Shown one piece after another: positions 16,870 to 24,624 of a stretch of 64,000 nucleotides of DNA. How positions within the stretch are numbered: the first letter of the stretch is position 1; every line of letters begins with the position of its first letter. The translations under genes and the position numbers were made by a program. The stretch is from Campylobacterota bacterium (GTDB lineage: Bacteria; Bdellovibrionota; Bacteriovoracia; Bacteriovoracales; Bacteriovoracaceae). Location: NCBI GenBank assembly GCA_003650125.1, contig QNFX01000005.1, forward strand, positions 20,705 to 84,704, written 5' to 3'. The notes beneath the pieces were generated by a model. The model made no database searches, was not told the origin of the DNA, and saw only the letters and a list, made by a program, of their open reading frames with translations.

Positions 16870-17487
16870 TTAGAGCTCAGCGTTGGCAACCTGATTGGGG
16901 ATGTAGTACAAGGTAAACCCTGCAAATATCAGGTCTGGATCAACAATCATATGCTTGTTATTTATATGAATATCCTTCCATCTTTTAGAAGTACCATAGT
17001 GAAGCATGGAAATTTTGCCTAAGGTCTCTCCTTTCATAATTAAATGCCCCATCCCTTGTGGCCGCCATTGAAAGTCTTTCGCCGGCATTTGATATTTAAT
17101 CACCATACCTGCAGCAAGGCCCTTGGGATTAAGTCCAGGATTAACATTTAAAATATTGCGCCATTTACGATAGTCACCATAGATTTTAAAAGAAATATAA
17201 AGGAGAGTGTCCCCCCTTTTCACCTTATAATCACCAAATTCTTTGATGACTACCTTGCTAACAACTTCTCTTTTGGGGCCCTTTGAAAGGGACACCTCTT
17301 CTGCCTCAAAAATTTCTTTTTCTTCTTCCATCTCCACATCAACAAACATTTCTTCTTCTGCTGAAGGCTCAATGCTTTTTTCTATATCAGCTGAGAGAGA
17401 TTCTTCTGCTGTTTGCTTTTTATCACCACTAGAACAGGCAACAAGACCAATCAAAATCAGCCCTAAAATAATCGATATTCCTTTCAT
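16870..17487 (-). CDS. LysM-domain lipoprotein
   Basis: 205 residues. A signal peptide ends in a LVACSS lipobox (Cys18), followed by a very acidic Glu-rich linker (about 30-70) and two LysM peptidoglycan-binding domains: YKVKRGDTLLYIS.. at about 87-134 and HLIMKGETLGKIS.. at about 148-198. The ATG is chosen because AAGGAGTG lies 5 nt upstream and the signal peptide begins there; a longer frame starting 57 nt earlier would bury it. It probably tethers the outer membrane to the cell wall. Downstream come the pseudo-M48 lipoprotein, AmgK and MurU, all wall related. Confidence 0.88.
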   Translation of the reverse strand: MKGISIILGLILIGLVACSSGDKKQTAEESLSADIEKSIEPSAEEEMFVDVEMEEEKEIFEAEEVSLSKGPKREVVSKVVIKEFGDYKVKRGDTLLYISFKIYGDYRKWRNILNVNPGLNPKGLAAGMVIKYQMPAKDFQWRPQGMGHLIMKGETLGKISMLHYGTSKRWKDIHINNKHMIVDPDLIFAGFTLYYIPNQVANAEL

Positions 17488-17542
17488 CTTCACTCCTTGA
17501 AATGAAAAGTTCGCTCCCTTAATCGGCTGCCTAAACAAAATC

Positions 17543-17575
17543 ATTAGGAATACTTGATATAAACGATTAGGAATA
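17543..17575. repeat. Direct repeat ATTAGGAATA x2 in a divergent intergenic region
   Basis: The decamer ATTAGGAATA occurs at 17543-17552 and again at 17566-17575, 23 nt apart start to start, about two helical turns. It lies between the divergently read LysM lipoprotein gene and the barrel protein gene and overlaps a TTGATA that could be a -35. It may be a regulator site; nothing confirms that. Confidence 0.35.
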
Positions 17576-17617
17576 ATAACTATTTCCTTCGAATTTTTTT
17601 GATATTAAAATTTTGGT

Positions 17618-18586
17618 ATGATTAAAAAAATTCTATTACTCTCCATATTCCTATTATCTCAATCCCTGTATGCTCAATCCGTTATGGACTCTCTCTCTGA
17701 AGAAGAACAACTTGATAACGATGTGACATCTCTCATCTCTGAACGAATCGAAAAAATTTCCCCTAATCGAAAAATCTTTATTATCTCCAACGAAAATCAA
17801 TCCTTTGCCCAAGGTGATTTCATCTCTTTACTCATTAAACACAAACTGGTGTCCAGAGCGCTTGTGGCCAAGACTACAGATAGTATTGCTGGCATCAAAA
17901 TTTTAAAAATCTATAATCTTTCACTCTGGAAAAAGATTCAAAGTGGACGAGAGGTTCAAATCCTGCGAGGAGATGATAGCTACTATCAAAAAAGAGAACG
18001 TCGAAAAAAACAAGGCCTACTAGGAGTAGAAGAACCTGAAGAAGATCTTTTTGATAAAACCATTATCAGCGAAGACCTTTTAGAAGATGACAACAATGAA
18101 GGCATTTTTGATACCAATCACATGCTTTCTTTATCTATAGGATGGTTTGAAGGACTAAATAGTGGTGCCCAAGCTGAAAAATATTCCCAGCTTTCTATTC
18201 AGTACCAATATCAAGCATGGAAAAATCTATTCGTAGGTATAGATTTTGGCTCCAATGTGATCAAAGACTTTCCTTCTGGAGGGCTTGATACCCGCTATTT
18301 TAATATCACACCAAAAGTTAAATACACCTTTGAAGTTTTTTGGGGACTCATTCTACAGCCCTATGTGGGGTGGCAAATTCTCATGGCCGATAGTCCTGGG
18401 GCAGGGGAAGATGACGAGGAAACAAATCAGGACCAACTCCAATATGAAGTCGACTTGGTGAATAAATCTGAAAAATCAACCATTGCCGTAGGTATAACAG
18501 TAATACAACCTATCGTTCCGGGCTGGAATTTAAAGGCAGACCTTGGTATGGATATCCTCTCAATTGGAGTAGGACTTGAAATTTAG
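17618..18586 (+). CDS. Predicted outer-membrane barrel protein
   Basis: 322 residues with a clear signal peptide ending SLYAQ. Residues about 25-150 form a charged periplasmic or soluble part, with an Asp/Glu-rich linker near 140-165. Residues about 170-322 alternate in the manner of beta strands (YSQLSIQYQYQAW, LFVGIDFGSNV, LDILSIGVGLEI), suggesting a small eight-strand barrel. No family is recognised. There is no Shine-Dalgarno before the ATG. The last codons overlap the start of the LptM-like gene, which may be read from the same transcript. Confidence 0.7.
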   Translation: MIKKILLLSIFLLSQSLYAQSVMDSLSEEEQLDNDVTSLISERIEKISPNRKIFIISNENQSFAQGDFISLLIKHKLVSRALVAKTTDSIAGIKILKIYNLSLWKKIQSGREVQILRGDDSYYQKRERRKKQGLLGVEEPEEDLFDKTIISEDLLEDDNNEGIFDTNHMLSLSIGWFEGLNSGAQAEKYSQLSIQYQYQAWKNLFVGIDFGSNVIKDFPSGGLDTRYFNITPKVKYTFEVFWGLILQPYVGWQILMADSPGAGEDDEETNQDQLQYEVDLVNKSEKSTIAVGITVIQPIVPGWNLKADLGMDILSIGVGLEI

Positions 18587-18713
18587 TATTTATTTATTAG
18601 CTTTATCCACAATCACCTTAATGGCATGCGGCATAAAATCCCGCCCTATCGCTCCGAAAAATTCGGCAATTCCTTCTTATGTAGAGGAATATACCAAACC
18701 TGAGAAAAAATAA
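18576..18713 (+). CDS. Small LptM/YifL-like lipoprotein, TTG start
   Basis: A 45-residue lipoprotein. From TTG 18576 it reads as a signal peptide ending LMACG, then a KSRP..P.. tail. The pattern CG-K-x-x-P-x-x-P matches LptM (YifL) proteins, small lipoproteins that bind the LPS transporter LptD and help its disulfide maturation. The TTG start is favoured because GGAG stands 6 nt before it, inside the end of the preceding gene, and no ATG precedes the signal sequence in frame. Its TAA overlaps the folK ATG by 1 nt. The small size and alternative start make it easy to miss. Identity is from pattern only. Confidence 0.7.
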   Translation: MKFSIYLLALSTITLMACGIKSRPIAPKNSAIPSYVEEYTKPEKK

Positions 18714-19171
18714 TGTCGCTGTTTATAGGTCTTGGAACTAATCTTGGAGATAAAAAGCAAAACCTTGCCCAGGCAGAAATCCACCTCCAAGCACACTTTA
18801 AACTGATCTCCAAAAGCCAAACCTACTCTTCACCAGCGATTGACTACCTTGACCAGCCAGACTTCCATAATCAAGTGATCGAATTTGAATTACCTGATCT
18901 ATCCCCCAACGAAGTAATGAAAATCCTATTAAAAGTTGAGAATGATATGGGTCGTCAAAGGCATATTCCCAAGGGCCCACGGATAATCGATCTCGATCTT
19001 CTTTTTTTTGGCGCACAAACCTTTAAAAGCTCCCTGGTAGAAATCCCCCATCCTCGCTCCTTTGAACGAAGCTTTGTCATCCTTCCACTGATGGAACTTC
19101 CAGGCTTCACCTTGATAAAAAATCGATTTAGCTTTCCTCAAAATTTTTCTAATTTTTCCCGGCCTTTATAA
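18713..19171 (+). CDS. folK: 2-amino-4-hydroxy-6-hydroxymethyldihydropteridine pyrophosphokinase
   Basis: A 152-residue HPPK that transfers pyrophosphate from ATP to 6-hydroxymethyl-dihydropterin in folate synthesis. Motifs: [13 protein letters not shown] at the N-terminus, the substrate-loop NQVIEFE, and the signature [13 protein letters not shown] with metal-binding Asp residues, then [19 protein letters not shown]. Length matches the family. The ATG overlaps the stop of the LptM-like gene (taATG), so folK is translated with it. Folate is also the YgfZ ligand, though that gene is far away. Confidence 0.95.
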   Translation: MSLFIGLGTNLGDKKQNLAQAEIHLQAHFKLISKSQTYSSPAIDYLDQPDFHNQVIEFELPDLSPNEVMKILLKVENDMGRQRHIPKGPRIIDLDLLFFGAQTFKSSLVEIPHPRSFERSFVILPLMELPGFTLIKNRFSFPQNFSNFSRPL

Positions 19172-19195
19172 CCGAGTTTTTTGATTCACCATGTT

Positions 19196-19224
19196 TTGAC
19201 CAGCCCCTCCATGGGCCATATAAT
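19196..19224 (+). promoter_or_regulatory. Strong sigma-70 promoter of the acyl-CoA dehydrogenase-ETF operon
   Basis: TTGACC (five of six), 17-nt spacer, perfect TATAAT. The expected start is near 19231, giving a leader of about 24 nt with TAGGAT before the ATG at 19255. The spacer contains a small ATGG-G-CCAT palindrome. Confidence 0.8.
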
Positions 19225-19254
19225 GCGATTCGTTTATTTCTATTTAGGATCTCA

Positions 19255-20394
19255 ATGACTGACTATAATTACGCCCCAGAACAAGTAGAAATCCGTGAGG
19301 CCGCCTTAAAATTTGCCAAAAATGAAATGCTCCCCAGAGCTGGCGAATTTGACCAAAAACAGGAATTGCCACTTGAAATTTTAACTAAGGCCTGGGAACT
19401 AGGCCTTGTAAATACTTGCATCCCAACTGAATATGGTGGAGCAGGTTTTAGCACCCTTGATGCAGTTATTATTAGTGAATCCCTCGCTTACGGTTGTATG
19501 GGAATGAACACCGCCATTATGGCCAATGATCTAGCTCTTCTACCTATTGCCCTCTTTGGCAGCGATGAACAAAAGAAAAGGTTTCTAACTCCTTTTACTG
19601 AGTCCTATAAGATTGCCTCTTTTTGTTTAACAGAACCAGAACAAGGTTCAGATGCCGCTTCCATAAAAACAACTCTTAAAAAAGATGGCGATGATTATAT
19701 TTTAAACGGCCAGAAGATGTGGATCACCAATGCAGGTTATGCTGATCTTTTTGTCGTCTACGCAACTATCGATCCCTCCCTAAAGCACAAAGGAATTACC
19801 GCTTGTGTAGTGGAAAAAGGCACGAAGGGAATTGAAATTGGCAAAGCAGAACATAAGATGGGACACCGTTGTAGTGATACTCGTGCTATGAATTTTAATA
19901 ATGTAAGAATTCCTGCAGAAAATATCTTAATGAAAGCAGGAAGTGGTTGGGAGATTGCTAAAAAGACTCTAGACCACTCAAGGCCCCTTGTTGCAGCAAG
20001 TGCTCTTGGGGGAGCTCAATGCGCTTTTGATCACGCTATTAAATATGCCAAAGAAAGAAAGCAGTTTGGTAAACCATTGGCCAAACACCAAGCAATACAG
20101 TTCATGCTAGCAGATATGGCGATAAAACTTGAAAACTCCAGAAACCTCGTTCATAAGGCCGCTTGGCTTTTAGATGAGGGGAAAGAAAATACTAAGATCG
20201 CATCATTTGCCAAGGCCTATGCTGCTGATTCTTGTATGGAGATAACCACCGATGCTGTGCAAATTTTTGGTGGCTACGGTTATTCTGTTGAATACCCTGT
20301 TGAAAAATTAATGAGAGATGCAAAACTAATTCAAATATATGAAGGAACTTCCCAGATACAAAGATTAATTATCGCAAGGGAAATCCTAAATTGA
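19255..20394 (+). CDS. Short-chain-type acyl-CoA dehydrogenase
   Basis: A 379-residue FAD flavoenzyme that makes trans-2-enoyl-CoA from acyl-CoA in beta-oxidation or branched-chain amino acid breakdown. Visible signatures: [17 protein letters not shown] and [15 protein letters not shown] of the substrate/FAD-binding middle domain, [15 protein letters not shown], and [22 protein letters not shown]. The catalytic base is Glu363 in [11 protein letters not shown], the position used by short-chain enzymes. It is followed 19 nt later by etfB and etfA, its electron acceptor, and the group is closed by a terminator. Chain-length preference cannot be fixed by eye. Confidence 0.94.
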   Translation: MTDYNYAPEQVEIREAALKFAKNEMLPRAGEFDQKQELPLEILTKAWELGLVNTCIPTEYGGAGFSTLDAVIISESLAYGCMGMNTAIMANDLALLPIALFGSDEQKKRFLTPFTESYKIASFCLTEPEQGSDAASIKTTLKKDGDDYILNGQKMWITNAGYADLFVVYATIDPSLKHKGITACVVEKGTKGIEIGKAEHKMGHRCSDTRAMNFNNVRIPAENILMKAGSGWEIAKKTLDHSRPLVAASALGGAQCAFDHAIKYAKERKQFGKPLAKHQAIQFMLADMAIKLENSRNLVHKAAWLLDEGKENTKIASFAKAYAADSCMEITTDAVQIFGGYGYSVEYPVEKLMRDAKLIQIYEGTSQIQRLIIAREILN

Positions 20395-20413
20395 GATCAA
20401 AGGAGAAAACCGA

Positions 20414-21202
20414 ATGAATATTTTCGTCTGTGTAAAACAAGTACCCGATACCGAGACCAAAGTGGTTCCAACCGGTGATGGGTCCTACATTGAAACCAAT
20501 TCCATCAAATGGATTCTTAATCCATATGATGAATTTGCCGTTGAACAGGCCCTACAAGTTAAGGCCGCAAACTCTGGCTCAACTATTACTGTAGTTCGCG
20601 TTGGTGGAGTTAAAGACACCGAGGCACTGCGAACTGCCATGGCCATGGGAGCTGATGAAGCGATCTTAATTGAGGCCGGTGATAACGTAGACTCTTATAT
20701 GACTGCAAAGGCCATCAAAGGTGCCATTGAAAAATCAGGAAAAAATCCTGATCTTATTTTAACTGGAAAACAGGCCATTGATGACGATTGTCTACAAGTT
20801 CCCCAACTGCTAGCGCAAATGCTAGGTATGCCATCGGTCTCTGTTGTTGTTGGTTTTGAGCAAGACGGTGACGGTTATGTTTTAAAAAGAGAAATTGAAG
20901 GTGGAACGATTGAAGTTTATTCTGCTAACTCCCCAGCAGTGGTTGCTTGTAACAAAGGTTTAAATACTCCCCGGTATCCATCTCTTCCAGGAATTATCAA
21001 GGCCAAGAGAAAGCCCATGGAAAAATGGACGCTTTCTGATGTAGGAGTAGCTGATAGTGATCGCAGGGTTAACTATTCTAATTTTCAACTTCCCCCGGAA
21101 AAACCTCCAGGAAAAAAGTTTGAAGCAATGGATGAAGGAGTACAGGCATCTGTTGTATCAGAAGTTGTAAACCTACTTAGAACTGAAGCAAAAGTTATTT
21201 AA
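20414..21202 (+). CDS. etfB: Electron transfer flavoprotein beta subunit
   Basis: 262 residues, the AMP-binding subunit of ETF, which carries electrons from acyl-CoA dehydrogenases to ETF:quinone oxidoreductase. Features are the N-terminal NIFVCVKQVPDTE, NPYDEFAVEQAL, MGADEAILIE, and the central TGKQAIDDDCLQVPQLLA block with the family signature VKREIEGGTIEV-like region. AAAGGAG precedes the ATG. It lies between its acyl-CoA dehydrogenase and etfA (14-nt gap). Confidence 0.96.
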   Translation: MNIFVCVKQVPDTETKVVPTGDGSYIETNSIKWILNPYDEFAVEQALQVKAANSGSTITVVRVGGVKDTEALRTAMAMGADEAILIEAGDNVDSYMTAKAIKGAIEKSGKNPDLILTGKQAIDDDCLQVPQLLAQMLGMPSVSVVVGFEQDGDGYVLKREIEGGTIEVYSANSPAVVACNKGLNTPRYPSLPGIIKAKRKPMEKWTLSDVGVADSDRRVNYSNFQLPPEKPPGKKFEAMDEGVQASVVSEVVNLLRTEAKVI

Positions 21203-21216
21203 TAAGGAATTAAGAT

Positions 21217-22173
21217 ATGTCAAAAATACTAGTATTTTCTGAATTGGCCGGAGAACACGTCAAAACTGTTACCATGGAAATCCTTGGTAAAATGGATGGA
21301 CTTCATGCAGATGTTGCGGTCGTTGGAGATCTTCCACAAGCAGCACTTGATGATCTGGCAAAATATGGTGCCCAAAACATTCACTGTTTAAAAGGTGATA
21401 ACTTAGAAAAATATTCACCCGAAGGTTACGCTGCCGCACTAAAGACTCTTATCGATGAGCACGGATATGATTATGTCTTTGCTGGATCAACTTCTATGGG
21501 AAAAGATTTACTCCCAAGAGTAGCTGGAATGTGTGATGCCGGTATGGCCACTGAAGTGACAAATTTTACAATGGATGGTGGAACCTTCGCGGGAACTAGA
21601 CCATTTTTTGCTGGTAAATGTCTGGCAAAAGTTGAAGTACAAGGCCCAAAGCCTCACTTTGTAACGGTTAGACCAAACGCTCTTGGACTGAATGATTCAA
21701 CCACTGCAGGAGCTGGAACAAAATCAGAAGTTGCTGTTAGCACTGGAGATCTTAAGGCCATCATCAAAGAGATTGTTAAAGGTGCTTCTAATAAACTCGA
21801 TTTAACTGAAGCAAACATTATCGTCTCTGGTGGACGTGCTTTAAAAAGTGCTGAAAACTTTAAAATCCTAGATGAGATGGCAAATGTACTCGGTGCTACC
21901 GTTGGTGCTTCAAGAGCTGCTGTTGATTCAGGATATGCTACACATGATATGCAAGTGGGACAAACTGGTAAAACCGTTGCGCCAACACTTTATATCGCTT
22001 GTGGAATTTCTGGTGCCATCCAACATCTTGCGGGAATGAGAACTTCAAAAGTTATCGTTGCCATCAACACCGATCCAGATGCCCCCATCTTTACTAAAGC
22101 AGACTACGGAATTGTGGGAGATCTCTTCCAAATCGTTCCATTACTCACTGAAGAATTCAAAAAAGTTTTATAA
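21217..22173 (+). CDS. etfA: Electron transfer flavoprotein alpha subunit
   Basis: 318 residues, the FAD-carrying ETF subunit. The C-terminal FAD domain is intact: [59 protein letters not shown] and [22 protein letters not shown], all diagnostic for EtfA. It is the last gene before a hairpin terminator 5 nt after the stop. It should act with EtfB and the upstream dehydrogenase. Confidence 0.97.
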   Translation: MSKILVFSELAGEHVKTVTMEILGKMDGLHADVAVVGDLPQAALDDLAKYGAQNIHCLKGDNLEKYSPEGYAAALKTLIDEHGYDYVFAGSTSMGKDLLPRVAGMCDAGMATEVTNFTMDGGTFAGTRPFFAGKCLAKVEVQGPKPHFVTVRPNALGLNDSTTAGAGTKSEVAVSTGDLKAIIKEIVKGASNKLDLTEANIIVSGGRALKSAENFKILDEMANVLGATVGASRAAVDSGYATHDMQVGQTGKTVAPTLYIACGISGAIQHLAGMRTSKVIVAINTDPDAPIFTKADYGIVGDLFQIVPLLTEEFKKVL

Positions 22174-22178
22174 AAGAT

Positions 22179-22201
22179 AAGGGCCTACGGGCCCTTTTTT
22201 T
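22179..22201 (+). terminator. Intrinsic terminator after etfA
   Basis: AAGGGCC - TACG - GGCCCTT, a perfect 7-bp stem with a four-base loop, followed by a run of T. It sits between convergent genes and overlaps the stop of the opposing DUF4388 gene by 2 bp. On the other strand the hairpin precedes a weaker T-rich run, so it may work in both directions. It is the clearest intrinsic terminator in the window. Confidence 0.9.
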
Positions 22202-22748
22202 ATCTCAAAACGATCACTGCTTTTTTAGATCTTAAGGATACTAAGGCCTTAGTAATTTCATAGTTAAATAAGGGGCACCACTTATAAACTTCTGAAACTT
22301 TTTTCGCGGTGATGATGGCACACATAACATCAAACTCATCAGCACTTACTGTTGCTGCCTCATTCCCACTTATAAAGATCGGATTAACTGCCAGGGTTAG
22401 ATGATTTGGGGGTTTGAACTTTTTTACTTTGATAATTTTTTCATAGCGGTCTTTAACCATGTCAAAGAAAACTTTAAACTCTATATCAAAATCAGTTGGC
22501 CTGACCTCTATGATTTCAGGCTCTACAACATAGTTAACTTCTGTTTTAGCATCAATATCATCAAAAATTAAATTGAAGAGTGCCTTCTTTCCTTTCATGC
22601 CTTGATATTCGGCATTGACGAGATTTCCCTCTTTTAGAAAGATAACACCTTCATATTGATTATTTTTTTTGGAGAGAACATTGACCTTTCCAGTAAAAGA
22701 AATAGTTGTCTGTTCTTCAATTAAGCTTAAAAGTCCCTCTTTATTCAT
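22200..22748 (-). CDS. DUF4388-like (PATAN-type) protein
   Basis: 182 residues, soluble. The N-terminal half fits the DUF4388 pattern: a LLSLIEEQTTISFTGKVNV start, then GVIFLKEGNLVNAEYQGMKGKKALFNLIF, matching the family pattern of a strand pair with a G.I.F..G.LV.A...G..G..AL motif. The C-terminal half is unfamiliar, with two cysteines. DUF4388 proteins occur often in gliding and predatory deltaproteobacteria as signalling partners, with no settled mechanism. It starts 4 nt after mrp on the same strand. Function unknown. Confidence 0.7.
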   Translation of the reverse strand: MNKEGLLSLIEEQTTISFTGKVNVLSKKNNQYEGVIFLKEGNLVNAEYQGMKGKKALFNLIFDDIDAKTEVNYVVEPEIIEVRPTDFDIEFKVFFDMVKDRYEKIIKVKKFKPPNHLTLAVNPIFISGNEAATVSADEFDVMCAIITAKKVSEVYKWCPLFNYEITKALVSLRSKKAVIVLR

Positions 22749-22752
22749 TCTC

Positions 22753-23895
22753 CTATTTTCTAAAGAGGTTTTTGAAAAAGCCAGGAGAATCTGCAGATTC
22801 CATGAATTTTTTATTTATATTTTGAGCAATGAGGTTATAAGCTTCCCAGGCCTTCTTGCCTTCATTAGATGCTTCATTCATATAAGGTTTCCCCTGATCA
22901 CTACCTTCTTGGATGGCAATTTCTAGAGGAATTCCACCAAGATATTCTGTTCCCAGCTCAGTAACGGCCTTTTCAACTCCATCTTTACCAAAAATAAAAT
23001 GCTCTTTGTCACAGGAGTCACAAATAAAAGAACTCATATTCTCAACCATACCAATAACCGGAACATCTACCTTTTTAAACATCTGTAGACCTTTCTTGGC
23101 ATCAAGCAGGGCCACGTCTTGAGGAGTCGAGATAACTACGGCACCATCAACTTCTACGGTTTGCACCATAGATAGTTGCATATCTCCAGTTCCTGGAGGT
23201 AGATCGATAATTAAATAATCAAGTCCGCCCCAATCCACATCGAAGAGGAATTGTTTTAAAACACCTCCAAGCATAGGACCTCGCCAGATAACTGCCTCTT
23301 TCTCATCTACAAAAAGGCCAAAACTTATAAATTTAACTCCATGAGCTTCAATTGGAAGTATTTTTTTATTATCCGTTGCTACCGGTCTGGCATCTCTCTC
23401 TCCCATTAAAAGAGGGAGTGATGGGCCATAGACATCAGCATCTAAAATTCCAATTTTTTTTCCTTGCTTTGCAAGAGATAGCGCCAGGTTAACAGAAAAA
23501 GTAGATTTCCCTACCCCACCTTTTCCCGAGGCCACTGCAATAACATTTTTAATTCCCTTTACTCTTTTTTTAGGTTCCATGTGAGAGTGGCCGGCCTGAA
23601 TTTGCGCTGGTTTTAGATCGCTTGGAGGATCGCCATGATAAACATCTTTAGAATTTTTAGAAAAACTATAAACTTCAATATTATCTTCTTCTAGTGTTCC
23701 CTCGAGTGCTTGGTAGATATCATCTTCAATTTTTCTTTTATTTTCAGGATCAATTCCTTCTCGATCAAATTTTATTTTTAGCGTTTTTGCACTCTCATCA
23801 AAATTCACTTCTATAATTCGATTTTCGGCAACTAGAGTAGCTCCGGTCATGGGATTTTCAATTTTGTTGACGATGCCCGTTACTTTTTCTTTCAC
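22753..23895 (-). CDS. mrp: Mrp/NBP35-type Fe-S carrier ATPase
   Basis: A 380-residue P-loop ATPase that carries and inserts [4Fe-4S] clusters. After a short N-terminal MIP18-like or linker region (1-110), the deviant Walker A GKGGVGKST is at 124-132, with DADVYGPSLP, the NBP35-type VIWRGPMLGG, LIIDLPPGTGD, and the cluster-ligating Cys292-x-x-Cys295 (ICDSCDK). The start is GTG with GGAG 7 nt upstream. It may serve the same pathway as the IscA/YgfZ pair. A DUF4388 gene follows by 4 nt. Confidence 0.93.
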   Translation of the reverse strand: MKEKVTGIVNKIENPMTGATLVAENRIIEVNFDESAKTLKIKFDREGIDPENKRKIEDDIYQALEGTLEEDNIEVYSFSKNSKDVYHGDPPSDLKPAQIQAGHSHMEPKKRVKGIKNVIAVASGKGGVGKSTFSVNLALSLAKQGKKIGILDADVYGPSLPLLMGERDARPVATDNKKILPIEAHGVKFISFGLFVDEKEAVIWRGPMLGGVLKQFLFDVDWGGLDYLIIDLPPGTGDMQLSMVQTVEVDGAVVISTPQDVALLDAKKGLQMFKKVDVPVIGMVENMSSFICDSCDKEHFIFGKDGVEKAVTELGTEYLGGIPLEIAIQEGSDQGKPYMNEASNEGKKAWEAYNLIAQNINKKFMESADSPGFFKNLFRK

Positions 23896-23930
23896 CTTAT
23901 TTCTCCAGTAATTATTATGCTTTAAGGCCT

Positions 23931-23957
23931 TTTATATTGCTTGATTAACCTTGTCAA
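23931..23957 (-). promoter_or_regulatory. Possible promoter of mrp
   Basis: On the minus strand a perfect TTGACA is followed by TATAAA after 15 nt, or TAAAAG after 17 nt. The spacing for the better -10 is short, so strength is uncertain. It lies 36-62 nt before the GTG. Confidence 0.4.
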
Positions 23958-23992
23958 ATAAGTGGGTGGTAAGATTTTAACACTGGAGCAGT

Positions 23993-24613
23993 GTGGGTAA
24001 AAAGATTAGAATTGAAAAACAGAAAAACTTTTTTAAGGAAGGTTTCTTGGTAACGGAGCGTAGAAAAACTTATCTTGTAAATCCGACTTTTCAGCTAAAG
24101 TTTAGCATCTTGCTTACTATTATAGTTTTTATCTCGACTCTCATCTACCCTATCGCAATATATGATTTATTAAATGAAACAATTATGGCGTTGGGTAAAT
24201 CAGTTCCTACTCAGGCATTAATCTTTGAGGAAAAACGTAAACCACTTTTAGCTATTTTATTTCTTTGGGAGGCCGGGTTTCTAGGCCTTATTTTTATCAT
24301 CAGCATATTTTTCAGTCATAAAGTTGCAGGCCCTCTTCATAAAATCAAAGTATATTTTGCTCGTGTCAGAGAGGGAAAAGGAAGAGATATTCTAACTTTG
24401 AGACAGGGTGATTACTTCCAAGATTTTGCAGGTGATATTAACTTAACTTTTGACTATATTTATGACGAGTTTCAAAAAGATTTTATCTTTATAGATGATG
24501 TTATTAAACAATTAAATAACCTTAAGACTAATCTTCCTGAAGAAAAAAGAGAATCTGTCGAAAAGATAATAAATCATCTCTTAGAAATGCAAAGCAGATT
24601 TAGTTTAAAATAA
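23993..24613 (+). CDS. Membrane protein with HAMP-like region
   Basis: 206 residues with two membrane segments (about 32-53 and 84-105) flanking a short periplasmic loop. After the second, SHKVAGPLHKIKVYFARVREGKG followed by a LRQGDYF..F..DINLTFD helix resembles a HAMP linker, ending in a possible coiled coil. There is no kinase or methyl-accepting output domain. The GTG start has GGAG 5 nt upstream. It may be a stand-alone HAMP relay or a scaffold. It precedes a lytic transglycosylase gene by 11 nt, probably in the same operon. Confidence 0.65.
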   Translation: MGKKIRIEKQKNFFKEGFLVTERRKTYLVNPTFQLKFSILLTIIVFISTLIYPIAIYDLLNETIMALGKSVPTQALIFEEKRKPLLAILFLWEAGFLGLIFIISIFFSHKVAGPLHKIKVYFARVREGKGRDILTLRQGDYFQDFAGDINLTFDYIYDEFQKDFIFIDDVIKQLNNLKTNLPEEKRESVEKIINHLLEMQSRFSLK

Positions 24614-24624
24614 GCGGAGCAGAA

